NCBI GenBank assembly: GCA_947453885.1
Contig: CANGIF010000008.1
Span: 1 to 64,000 of the forward strand
Direction of reading: 5' to 3'
Length of the DNA stretch: 64,000 bases
Source of the DNA: Flavobacteriaceae bacterium
GTDB taxonomy: Bacteria; Bacteroidota; Bacteroidia; Flavobacteriales; Flavobacteriaceae
Positions within the stretch are counted from its first letter, which is position 1. Each line of letters begins with the position of its first letter. The notes beneath the pieces were generated by a model that did not search any database, was not told where the DNA came from, and worked only from the letters and a program-made list of their open reading frames with translations. Below are positions 8,425 through 16,159 of the stretch, piece by piece. The position numbers and the translations under genes were made by a program.

Positions 8425-8639
8425 TTATTTAACCCCCAAATGTTGTAAAAAAGCAGCATATTTTCTTTTGGAGATGAGCAAAAAAACATCGGTTGCTAAC
8501 TCAACCCATTGAGTATTTTTAAACACGATACCTTCTAAATACTTTAAATTAAGGCAATGTACTGAAAAATAGTTGGTGGATTAGGATCATTAAAAAACAG
8601 ATAATTGATAATTTCAAAAAACCTACTTATCTCGGGCAT
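8425..8639 (-). pseudogene. frameshifted DUF4160-like gene remnant
   Basis: Starting at an ATG at 8637-8639, the minus strand encodes MPEISRFFEIINYLFFNDPN followed by PPTIF. This closely recalls the DUF4160 N-terminus (MPEISRFFG...NDHNPPHFH). The frame then reaches a stop, but a neighbouring frame continues with LKYLEGIVFKNTQWVELATD and ends at 8425. The total length, 215 bases, is not a multiple of three, which agrees with one frameshift. DUF4160 proteins are often paired with DUF2442 and have been proposed as toxin-antitoxin components. The origin of the second part is unclear. Confidence 0.5.
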
Positions 8640-8753
8640 AACTTTTAATTTTCCAAGACAAATATACAAAAATCATGTTAAAAACAATTGCCTCTAAAAT
8701 TTCTCCCCATCCATTTTGTCCTTCCGACGAAGCAGGAATCGCATAACGACCTC

Positions 8754-8782
8754 ACAAAAAAAGGACACCTCTCAATGTCCTT
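8754..8782 (-). terminator. Rho-independent terminator, minus strand
   Basis: AAGGACA (8761-8767) pairs with TGTCCTT (8776-8782). Read on the minus strand, the hairpin is followed by a run of T from the A tract at 8754-8760. It lies directly after the truncated toxin frame. Confidence 0.65.
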
Positions 8783-8870
8783 ACTTAATTAATAGATTCA
8801 AATTATAATTACGCTTTTTACACAACTTCAAATCTTTTTCAAACCTATTGGTAGTGTAAATCTTATACAT
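8781..8870 (-). pseudogene. truncated RelE/YafQ-type toxin gene
   Basis: A 29-residue frame begins MYKIYTTNRFEKDLKLCKKR, very like the start of YafQ-family mRNA interferases (toxins of type II systems, about 90 residues when complete). It stops after LNLLIK and runs straight into a terminator, so the catalytic C-terminal half is missing. The start codon overlaps the end of the antitoxin remnant, the usual arrangement for such pairs. It cannot encode an active toxin. Confidence 0.55.
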
Positions 8871-8985
8871 TTAAAACTTTCTTAAATAAATCGTTGCTGT
8901 TTTTATAAAAGTTAATTTTTCCTTTCTTCTCCTCTTCCAATGAAATAGCAATAGCACTTTTATGTGTTTGGTTTATAAAATTATT
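8863..8985 (-). pseudogene. antitoxin remnant upstream of the truncated toxin
   Basis: This frame, open from a stop at 8986-8988 and without a start codon, encodes a polar stretch with SLEEEKKGKINFY and ends NDLFKKVLNV. The ending, D-L-x-x-x-L, followed by overlap with a toxin start, is like the C-terminus of RelB/DinJ-type antitoxins. The DNA-binding N-terminal half is absent. Confidence 0.45.
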
Positions 8986-9031
8986 TTATAAAAATTGGAA
9001 GTTAAAAAGTAATTCTTGAAATTATAGGAAA

Positions 9032-9559
9032 TTAAAACCCATCATTTTTATTGTTTTTATAGGCTTTTATAATAAGTACATTTTGAACCCCTACTTTGTA
9101 TCCTTGGTAAGTTGAAGACAAGTTCATTGCTACTTTCGCACCAAGCCAATAATCATCAATTTTTCCTTCATTGGTATTAGAATTGCTTTTTATTGGTTCC
9201 CCAAACTCTTCAACTATTTTGCCTTTAATATTGGAATATTCTTTGAGCTTATATGACACATCTGTAGCATTATTATTATCAAACATCAGTGTTATTGTAG
9301 TTAACTTATTGTTGTCAAATTCTAAAGCAATGCCATCAATTTTAACCCCCATAAAACTTTGACAGCAATTACCTTTGTAATTGTATTGGCTAATTCCATT
9401 TGAATTTCTAATAATTATTAATTGTGATGCCCAAGCACTATAAGGAGTACCGAATTTAAATTCTCTAAAGCCATTCTTTTCATCTAATTTGTTAATGGTT
9501 TGAGAATTAATATTAAAAGAAAACAATAAAAGAGTTAATAATATATATGCTTTTTTCAT
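9032..9559 (-). CDS. secreted protein of unknown function
   Basis: A 175-residue protein with a clear signal peptide (MKKAYILLTLLLFSFNINSQ). The mature part contains FREFKFGTPYSAW and repeated short beta-type segments, with adjacent cysteines (NYKGNCCQS). The pattern of an initial F-R-x-F-x-F-G and a later VEEFGEP recalls small Bacteroidota periplasmic proteins annotated only as hypothetical. I cannot assign a function. It lies at the downstream end of the accessory island but is separated from the next gene by 208 bp with a stem-loop, so it is probably transcribed on its own. Confidence 0.6.
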   Translation of the reverse strand: MKKAYILLTLLLFSFNINSQTINKLDEKNGFREFKFGTPYSAWASQLIIIRNSNGISQYNYKGNCCQSFMGVKIDGIALEFDNNKLTTITLMFDNNNATDVSYKLKEYSNIKGKIVEEFGEPIKSNSNTNEGKIDDYWLGAKVAMNLSSTYQGYKVGVQNVLIIKAYKNNKNDGF

Positions 9560-9638
9560 AAAAATTTTTATTTTTTAATTGGTTAATAATAGAAATGTTA
9601 TCATTAGTGATAACCAAATTATACAAAAATAGAACAAA

Positions 9639-9668
9639 TTTTGAGTTATCAAATACTACAACTCAAAA
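9639..9668 (-). terminator. probable minus-strand terminator between two island genes
   Basis: TTTTGAGTT (9639-9647) pairs with AACTCAAAA (9660-9668). On the minus strand the hairpin is followed by the T-rich stretch TTTGTTCTATTTTTG. It lies about 100 bases past the stop of the gene at 9768-10298. Confidence 0.4.
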
Positions 9669-9767
9669 AAGTTAAATGTCAAGTAATTAATGTTTATGAA
9701 ACCACTAATGCAATTACTATTTTGTGTTTTTTTCCATATTTCTCTTTGAAAATATTAGTAGTTGGAA

Positions 9768-10298
9768 TTAAAAAAGAATTTCATCATCATTTTGAGTATG
9801 AAATTTTTGAGGAATAATTTCCCCTCTATATTTTGCTACATAATAGATATTATTCCAAAAATGTTCTTGAAATGCGTATGAATATTTGAACTCTATTACA
9901 TCTGTCATTATGCCAATTTGAGGTGTATTATAAATATTGGAATAACCTAACTCCTCGTTTTTAATTACCCAATCAATAATAGCCCTTTTATTGTTATCTA
10001 TAAGTTTGTATTCTGCTACTATTTCTTTAAAAATCGGCTCATTTTTATGCAATTCAATTATTGCTAATAAACCATTATAAGCAGACATAAAATTACAACC
10101 TTGTCTTAAATCAGGATTGTTACAAGTCATTAGAACTCCCATTATACAAGCTTTTCCATTTTCTCTGCAAAAGGTTACTTTTTCGTAATAGTCAAAAAGA
10201 GATTTATATTTTTCTAACCATTTTTTAATTTTTTCTACTTTAGTTGGAATATCTGGATGCTTTTCTCTAAGCTCTAAAAGTGCGTCAAATTCGTCCAT
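9768..10298 (-). CDS. unknown island protein with acidic tail ending in Phe
   Basis: A 176-residue soluble protein that I do not recognise. It is rich in charged and aromatic residues and includes KKWLEKYKSLFDYYEKV near the N-terminus and four cysteines in the first half. The C-terminus is NDDEILF, an acidic stretch ending in a hydrophobic residue and Phe, reminiscent of the SSB tip. It lies 44 bases downstream of the next island gene and in the same orientation, so the two are probably co-transcribed. The WL-x-x-Y-x-x-L segment weakly resembles a segment in the 288-residue neighbour. Confidence 0.6.
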   Translation of the reverse strand: MDEFDALLELREKHPDIPTKVEKIKKWLEKYKSLFDYYEKVTFCRENGKACIMGVLMTCNNPDLRQGCNFMSAYNGLLAIIELHKNEPIFKEIVAEYKLIDNNKRAIIDWVIKNEELGYSNIYNTPQIGIMTDVIEFKYSYAFQEHFWNNIYYVAKYRGEIIPQKFHTQNDDEILF

Positions 10299-10342
10299 TA
10301 CATTATACTTTTTTTATAAATTTATTTATATTTTGCTTACTT

Positions 10343-10747
10343 TTAAATACGAAGTTCAAAAAAATGCTTGTCTATAAATAAAGAATAGGATTTCACACCC
10401 TTTCTGTCAATCTTAAAATTATAACACTTTTGAATACTGATGTAATTATTCTCTGTTTCTCGAAAAACCAAATTAATTCCATTTTTAGAGTGCTTACCAA
10501 CAAATGAAAAACCTACACATTGTCCTTCATTATTAGAACAATTATCTGCATTGCACTTTCCAGTATAAGGTGTTAAAATCATGTCTTTGGCTTTTTTGAA
10601 CTCATCAAAAACATTGCTAATTTTAACTATAAATTCATCTTTTGTAAGATTTAAAGGATACTTTATATCATCATCTAAAGTCACTTCTAATAACGAAACA
10701 TTCATTTCAGAAAATGCTTTAACAATAAATTCTTTTTTGGTAGCCAT
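10343..10747 (-). CDS. unknown 134-residue island protein, paralogous to its neighbour
   Basis: A small soluble protein. Residues 14-50 (MNVSLLEVTLDDDIKY ... TKDEFIVKISNVFDEF) line up with the N-terminal domain of the neighbouring 288-residue protein (MLNDILTEDISYCGISKKLF ... KLGDVFEY). Both pair an L-D/E-D-I-x-Y motif with an L/F-x-x-K-x-x-x-V-F-E/D helix, so one domain has probably been duplicated. It also has a cysteine cluster, CNADNCSNNEGQC, that could bind a metal. No known family is recognised. It lies 26 bases after the 288-residue gene. Confidence 0.6.
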   Translation of the reverse strand: MATKKEFIVKAFSEMNVSLLEVTLDDDIKYPLNLTKDEFIVKISNVFDEFKKAKDMILTPYTGKCNADNCSNNEGQCVGFSFVGKHSKNGINLVFRETENNYISIQKCYNFKIDRKGVKSYSLFIDKHFFELRI

Positions 10748-10773
10748 TATTTATCGAATATTTAAAATTTAAG

Positions 10774-11640
10774 TTAAAAAGACAAATCTTCTTCTTCTTC
10801 TAGTGTATCAAAACTTTGAGGATAGTGGGATTTTCTATCGTATAAATCGGTGAATTTATGAACGATATAGAGTTCTTTCGATTGATAAAAATTTGTATGT
10901 TCCTTAAACCTGTGTTTTTCATCACAGATAAATTCAACAAAAGTATTACCAGAGATTAATTTACAGGTAAAAATATATAAATGTTTTTCAATCCATTCCT
11001 GCTCATCTATTGTATCGTATTCATTTAAAGCTTCTTCTGCTAAAGTATAATTTAATATTAGCCTTTTGTCCCAATCCCGACATTCCCATAAATCAACAAA
11101 TTCTTCTAAATATTTAATGTTTTCAATTATTGAAACATCATTATTTTCATCATTAAGTTCTTCATACAAGAATTCATATTCACTCAGCCAATTTAGTATT
11201 AGTTCTGTGGTAAGTATTTTATCTTTGACTAAATCAATAGCTTCTTTACATTTTTGTTGTGTCATAATAAAATCGGTGCTTTTTACAAAACCAATTTCTT
11301 CATCCTGATATATTCTAAAACAAAAAGGATTGTGCGAATCGCTTTTCTGTTTTCTAATAAATGAAATAATAGAACCATTGTTTTCTTTAACTAGTAAGGA
11401 GTTTTCCCAATATCCAGTGTGCCAACAAAAGAACTCGATACAATTAGGGTTTTTTGGAGACCTTTGAACGGCTAGGGTTTTATTATTTAGGGAAGTATTA
11501 TACTCAAAAACATCTCCTAATTTTTCTAGAAACAATTTTTTTGAAATCCCGCAATAGGAAATGTCTTCGGTTAGAATATCGTTTAACATAACAATATCCA
11601 TACGTATTAAGTAATATATAAATGCTTGTAGTTGGTTCAT
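10774..11640 (-). CDS. unknown 288-residue island protein with SSB-like acidic tail
   Basis: A soluble protein with two parts. Residues 1 to about 110 are related to the 134-residue neighbour. The C-terminal part is acidic and contains WLSEYEFLYEELNDENND and a predicted alpha/beta segment. It ends LEEEEDLSF, close in form to the DDLPF ending of the SSB-like protein encoded just upstream. No catalytic motif is visible. It lies 72 bases from the DUF3127 gene on the same strand. I infer that it works with single-stranded-DNA proteins, but the tail is the only sign of this. Confidence 0.6.
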   Translation of the reverse strand: MNQLQAFIYYLIRMDIVMLNDILTEDISYCGISKKLFLEKLGDVFEYNTSLNNKTLAVQRSPKNPNCIEFFCWHTGYWENSLLVKENNGSIISFIRKQKSDSHNPFCFRIYQDEEIGFVKSTDFIMTQQKCKEAIDLVKDKILTTELILNWLSEYEFLYEELNDENNDVSIIENIKYLEEFVDLWECRDWDKRLILNYTLAEEALNEYDTIDEQEWIEKHLYIFTCKLISGNTFVEFICDEKHRFKEHTNFYQSKELYIVHKFTDLYDRKSHYPQSFDTLEEEEDLSF

Positions 11641-11712
11641 GTTAATTAATATTAAACACTTAAAATTATTCTATTTTGGAAACCATTATTTATTGAATAA
11701 TTAAAACTTATG

Positions 11713-12069
11713 CTAAAAAGGCAAATCCTCATCATCTTCCTCTTCTGGTGATTGAAAATTTTGAGAAGTGGGAATATTTGTATTTGCGAGGGGTGTTGAT
11801 ACCGAAGAAGCCGTTTCAATTTTCCACGCTTTTACATCTGTATACCATTTGTTGTTGTATTCTCTGCTTTCTAATTCGTAGAAAATAGTTAGCACATTTC
11901 CAATTTGAAGTTGGCTTTCGTTTATCTTATCTCCCCAAATACTCACACATATTTTTTTAGGATATTGCCCATCAGTTGAAACGATAATGTCTTGCTTTTT
12001 CCAAGTGCCATTTTTGGATTCTCCTGATTGTATTTGTAGAAGTTGGGTTAAAGTTGCGGTTAGTTGCAT
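11713..12069 (-). CDS. DUF3127 SSB-like OB-fold protein
   Basis: A 118-residue protein of the DUF3127 family, which is common in Bacteroidota and predicted to have an OB fold like single-stranded-DNA-binding protein. Hallmarks are LLQIQSGESKNGTWKKQD near residue 10, the GQYPKKICVSIWGDKI segment and SREYNNKWYTDVKAWKIE. After a flexible linker it ends EEEDDEDLPF, the classic SSB tip that recruits DNA-repair partners. It has its own promoter (-7 box TATATTTG at 12088-12095 on the minus strand), only about a dozen bases of leader, and a palindrome further upstream. Single-stranded-DNA binding is inferred from the family. Confidence 0.8.
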   Translation of the reverse strand: MQLTATLTQLLQIQSGESKNGTWKKQDIIVSTDGQYPKKICVSIWGDKINESQLQIGNVLTIFYELESREYNNKWYTDVKAWKIETASSVSTPLANTNIPTSQNFQSPEEEDDEDLPF

Positions 12070-12087
12070 TTGCGAATTTTATTTCAG

Positions 12088-12137
12088 CAAATATAAAGGC
12101 AATAATGATTGAAGTTTGAGAGTTGCAAATTTGCAAG
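12088..12137 (-). promoter_or_regulatory. promoter of the SSB-like gene with upstream palindrome
   Basis: The minus strand carries TATATTTG at 12088-12095, a perfect -7 box. Exactly 26 bp upstream of it is the 16-bp element GTTGCAAATTTGCAAG (12122-12137), whose inner 14 bases are a perfect palindrome. I see no TTG or TTTG at the normal -33 distance. The same arrangement with the same spacing precedes the helicase gene. Confidence 0.65.
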
Positions 12138-12167
12138 GCAAAAATTTAATTTTTTTTCTAAAGACAT

Positions 12168-12884
12168 TTATTGTTCAAAATAAATCCAATTATAAGAGTA
12201 ACAACTTTCCGCAAGTTCTTCACGGATTGTTATTTTAGATTTTGCATCAATTTCGAAATGAATAAAATTGTCTTTAAATTTTTCTTGTTTAAAGACAGGT
12301 GTAAAACCATCTTCAAAAGATTGAACAAAAAACCTGCCCATTTGGCGAATCATTCTCCTTTTGCCAATAAAATCTTCTTCTGATTGATATTGAACAGGAT
12401 TTATCATATAACTTTGTTCTATCTCTAAAGGTTTACAATTAAATAGTTTGGCTTCATTTGTAGATGTTATCTTTATTTCTTTTGGACAATTAAATATCCA
12501 AAAATGACCGTTTTGTTCATCGTCTATACTATCATTAACTGCAAAAAATAACGCGGTATTCATATCTACTGTAAAATCTATTAATCGTGTTTTATGTTTT
12601 AAATGTTGAGCTTGAAATAACCAAAACCATTCTTTATGAAATTTTAAATTAGAAGAAAATGGGTCTTGAACTTTAATTTCTTTTGATGCAGTTTTTTGTT
12701 TGAATACATTAAAATATTCTCTTTCTCTTTTTTGTAATTCGTTTATAGATAATCCATCTGCATTTCTATAAATCCCACTCATCATAGGGGTGTCATAACA
12801 TCTTGATTCTCCTCTATAGAATTGTAAAGCACCAGGGTTTTGTTTGTATTGTTCCAATTCTATTATTGATTTTATCGTTCTCAT
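12168..12884 (-). CDS. FRG-domain protein
   Basis: A 238-residue protein whose N-terminal and central parts match the FRG domain. ALQFYRGESRCYDTPMMSGI carries the (F/Y)-R-G-E core, and QAQHLKHKTRLIDFTVDMNT followed by ALFFAV matches the usual QH-x-x-x-x-TRLLDWT...AL-F-A block. The domain occurs in many bacterial accessory proteins, some near phage-defence genes; its biochemical activity is not established to my knowledge. There is no signal peptide. It lies between the SSB-like gene and the helicase in the same orientation. I see no promoter of its own, so it may be read from the helicase promoter. Confidence 0.8.
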   Translation of the reverse strand: MRTIKSIIELEQYKQNPGALQFYRGESRCYDTPMMSGIYRNADGLSINELQKREREYFNVFKQKTASKEIKVQDPFSSNLKFHKEWFWLFQAQHLKHKTRLIDFTVDMNTALFFAVNDSIDDEQNGHFWIFNCPKEIKITSTNEAKLFNCKPLEIEQSYMINPVQYQSEEDFIGKRRMIRQMGRFFVQSFEDGFTPVFKQEKFKDNFIHFEIDAKSKITIREELAESCYSYNWIYFEQ

Positions 12885-12970
12885 AATAAGTAAATATTAG
12901 TTAGAATTGATAAAGTTGAAATTAATTTTTTTTTAGATTGTAATTTCAAAAGGTTTTTAATGAACCAACA

Positions 12971-15900
12971 TTAATATGGATACCAAACCTGTTCAAATGT
13001 AATCTTACAGTCAGGTAATGATAATCTTAATTTTTTTTGCACTTCTTCTGATAATTTACAATCTAAAAGTGATAAAATTTTTAATTGTCTCATTTTACTT
13101 AATGATTCAACATCAATATTTTCATTTCCATCTAAATATAAATCCGATAAATTAAACAGACTTACAATAGGTTTTAAATCAATTTCACAAATCATTTTTC
13201 TTAATTGTATTCGTTTTAGGTTAGTTAAATTTTCAAGAGGATTTAAATCTTCAATCTTATTTTCACTCAAATCTAAAATTTCTAACGATTTTAAGTTACA
13301 AATAGATTCAATCGTTCTAATATCGGTTTTACTTAAATAAAGATTCTTCAACAGTATTAAAGTTGAAATTTTTGCTAAATCAACAAATTTTGTATTACTT
13401 AAATTTAATGAAGTTAACCTTGAAAAATTTTCAAAATAATAAAAGTTTTCAAGACTTTTATTATTTGACAAATTTAGTTTTTCAATATTGGTAAATCTCC
13501 AAAGTTGCTTAATATCATTTATCTCATTCGTAGCTAAATTTAATTCTATTATGTTTTCATAGTTGCTTAATCGAGGAATAGACCTTAAGTTACAAGCAAT
13601 TATTTTTAATCTTTCTAATTTTGTATTTTCCTGTAGCGAATGAAAATCTGAATATATAGTATAGCCACCACTATCTAAACTCGTTAAAAAAGTTATCGAT
13701 AGTTGTTTTAAATTGTACAAATATTTTACAGGAGATATGTCATTTAATGTGAAACTTGACAATTCTAATTCTTCTAAATTAGATAAGTAGCTTACAGGAT
13801 TTAAATCAATTGGATTACAATAAGTTATATCATGTTTTGAATTGCCATAGTCGTCAAAACCATGTAATTCTTTTAATTTTAAACTTGTTAATTTAGTTAA
13901 ATATTTTAAAGGTTCTAGATTTTCTATAGAATCTACTGATAATTCAATCTTGTCATTTAATATATTTAATAGTTCTTTGTAGTATTTAACATTATCTAGT
14001 CCAATATTATTTCTACAATTTTTGTCCAAACTATCAAACCATTCCTTTCTGGCCCTAAATCCTCTTAAACTATTCTCATAAAGAACATTTTTAGAAATAA
14101 ACTCTGCAACATCTTTATTCTTTGAAGCATGTATCAGATTTTTGACAACATCCTTTTGTTGTTTAATTTCTAATGTCAAATTATAATTACTAGTTTCTAA
14201 TAAATTGATTTTTATCTCTAGTTGCTTTGTATTATAACTATCATTAATATTTATTTTATTATTTTCTTCGAGAATTTCATTTTTCCTAAGTTGTTCATCC
14301 AACTTTTGTTTTAATTCGAAATTTTCCTTTTCAATACTTATAAGAGAAGCTTTAGATTCTTCATATACACCTCTAATTTTTTCAAAATTTTGATATAACT
14401 TTTCATGCTTTAATTTATAAGCTGCCAACTTATAGGCTGTTACAATAAAGTATTTTCTAAATGCATCGCTTTCAATATCATTTCTGAATTTTATTGCTTT
14501 TGTAAAACTATTGTAAGCCTCTTTGAAATTTAAATTTTTTATGTCTTCACTTGCTTTACGATAGTAATAATCTGCCTTGCCAGAGATTAATTCTTCCACA
14601 ATAAGTGTGTGCGGTGTTTCAGTTTTGGCAAATTCAATTACTTTTTTATTTGTAGTAATTCTTTCCCGAAGTATTTTAGATTTTAAAACAAGTCCATTTA
14701 ATGATGTGCAACGACTTAAAGCAACATATATTTGACCATCTTCGAATGCAGCTCCTAAATCGGCATAAACTTTTTCAAATGTCAATCCTTGACTTTTGTG
14801 AACGGTTATCGCCCATGCTAATCGTAAGGGATATTGTGTAAATGTTCCTATTTCATTTGCTACAATATTTTGCTGGTCTTTATTCCAAGTATATTGAATA
14901 TTGCTCCAATTTGCTTTTTCAATTTCTACTTTACTTTCATCATCAAATTGCACAATTACAGTATTTTCTTCTAATGAATCTATTTTGCCAATCTTACCAT
15001 TAAAGTACTTTTTAACATTAGCTGCATCATTTTTTAAGATCATTACTTGCGCGCCAACTTTCAGCTGCAAATTTATTTCTGTTGGCAGTACAAAATCCCC
15101 TTTACTATCTTTTGGGAATACACCTGTTAGTTCACCTTGGTACATTTTTGCTATAGTGTCTAATTCATCTAATTTAGTTGCATTAGTTTTATTTACTTCA
15201 TAATTGGTTGTGGAGAGTATAATATGATTGTCTGTGCTACTTGAAATAAATGAAGGATTATATTTTTTATTCAATTCATTTAGCTCTATCTCATTGATTT
15301 GATTTGTTCTAATTTTATTCAATAAATCAATAAACTCTTGTTCTTTTTGCCTGTATATTTTTTTAAACTCTATATAAATAGGCTTATTCTCTATAAAAAC
15401 CTTTGAACTAAAGAAAAATGGACTATCATAATTGTTTTTTAATATTTCCCATTGTTCAAATTTTGCAATAGGTGGTAGTTGGAAAGTATCACCAATTAAT
15501 ATTACTTGAACTCCACCAAATGGTAAAAACATTTTTTTTCTAAAAACTCTTAATATTCGATCGATAACATCAAGCGTGTCACATCTAACCATTGAAACTT
15601 CATCAATTATTAAAAGTTCAAGTTGTTTGATAATGTGCTTTTTATCATCCTTATATTTGAATGTACTGTAAATAGTAGTATCATTGGTATCGTCTATCTC
15701 CATACTTATTCTTAATCTTTTATCATTCAAAACAAAAGGTGCAAAAGGCAACTGGAAAAAGGAATTAATTGTTTGTCCATTTGCATTTATTGCTGCAACT
15801 CCTGTTGGAGCTAAGATTATAGTTTTTTTTGAAGTTGACTTTTGTAAATATTTTAAAAACGTTGTTTTTCCTGTACCTGCTTTACCTGTTAAATATACAG

Positions 15901-15988
15901 TCTTGTCCGTATGTGATACAAACTCTAATGCGGATTTAAATTCCTCATTTGTTTCATCCAGTGTTATATTCTCAATAAATGAATTCAT
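12971..15988 (-). CDS. Pif1-type SF1B helicase fused to a leucine-rich-repeat domain
   Basis: Counting from the ATG at 15988 (an upstream TTG would add 12 residues), this is a 1005-residue protein. Helicase motifs: Walker A TGKAGTGKTT near residue 34, Walker B IIDEVSM near 127, GDTFQLPP near 166, TVHKSQGLTF near 395, YVALSRC near 421. A TPR-like helical segment follows (475-535), then a predicted coiled coil (530-620), then about ten leucine-rich repeats (roughly 685-990) such as LNLSNTKFVDLAKI and LDLSENKIEDLNPL. Pif1-type helicases with this N-terminus (LDETNEEFKSALEF) are common in Bacteroidota and unwind DNA 5' to 3'. The LRR C-terminus is unusual and would be a protein-recognition surface. 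No nuclease or membrane segment is seen. Confidence 0.85.
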   Translation of the reverse strand: MNSFIENITLDETNEEFKSALEFVSHTDKTVYLTGKAGTGKTTFLKYLQKSTSKKTIILAPTGVAAINANGQTINSFFQLPFAPFVLNDKRLRISMEIDDTNDTTIYSTFKYKDDKKHIIKQLELLIIDEVSMVRCDTLDVIDRILRVFRKKMFLPFGGVQVILIGDTFQLPPIAKFEQWEILKNNYDSPFFFSSKVFIENKPIYIEFKKIYRQKEQEFIDLLNKIRTNQINEIELNELNKKYNPSFISSSTDNHIILSTTNYEVNKTNATKLDELDTIAKMYQGELTGVFPKDSKGDFVLPTEINLQLKVGAQVMILKNDAANVKKYFNGKIGKIDSLEENTVIVQFDDESKVEIEKANWSNIQYTWNKDQQNIVANEIGTFTQYPLRLAWAITVHKSQGLTFEKVYADLGAAFEDGQIYVALSRCTSLNGLVLKSKILRERITTNKKVIEFAKTETPHTLIVEELISGKADYYYRKASEDIKNLNFKEAYNSFTKAIKFRNDIESDAFRKYFIVTAYKLAAYKLKHEKLYQNFEKIRGVYEESKASLISIEKENFELKQKLDEQLRKNEILEENNKININDSYNTKQLEIKINLLETSNYNLTLEIKQQKDVVKNLIHASKNKDVAEFISKNVLYENSLRGFRARKEWFDSLDKNCRNNIGLDNVKYYKELLNILNDKIELSVDSIENLEPLKYLTKLTSLKLKELHGFDDYGNSKHDITYCNPIDLNPVSYLSNLEELELSSFTLNDISPVKYLYNLKQLSITFLTSLDSGGYTIYSDFHSLQENTKLERLKIIACNLRSIPRLSNYENIIELNLATNEINDIKQLWRFTNIEKLNLSNNKSLENFYYFENFSRLTSLNLSNTKFVDLAKISTLILLKNLYLSKTDIRTIESICNLKSLEILDLSENKIEDLNPLENLTNLKRIQLRKMICEIDLKPIVSLFNLSDLYLDGNENIDVESLSKMRQLKILSLLDCKLSEEVQKKLRLSLPDCKITFEQVWYPY

Positions 15989-16108
15989 TATGTAATTGTT
16001 AGTTGTTATTATTAGAAGTTTCAATTTTAAAATACATCAATTTTAATTAGATAAAAACTCTTATAAAATAAATCATTTATTTGAAAACCATTTTTGTCGA
16101 TTAATTTC

Positions 16109-16158
16109 CAAAAGTATAATCATATTGAATTGACTTTAAATCGTTGCAAATTTGCAAG
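16109..16158 (-). promoter_or_regulatory. promoter of the helicase gene with upstream palindrome
   Basis: On the minus strand TACTTTTG (16109-16116) matches TAnnTTTG, and 26 bp upstream of it lies GTTGCAAATTTGCAAG (16143-16158), identical to the element before the SSB-like gene. The leader to the ATG at 15988 would be about 115 bases. No canonical -33 element is visible between the two. Confidence 0.6.
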
Positions 16159-16159
16159 T

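Noticed and set aside
12916..12949. Inverted repeat TTGAAATTA / TAATTTCAA between the FRG and helicase genes
   Set aside because: Weak A/T-only pairing around a T run; it could be a terminator but does not stand out from the AT-rich background.
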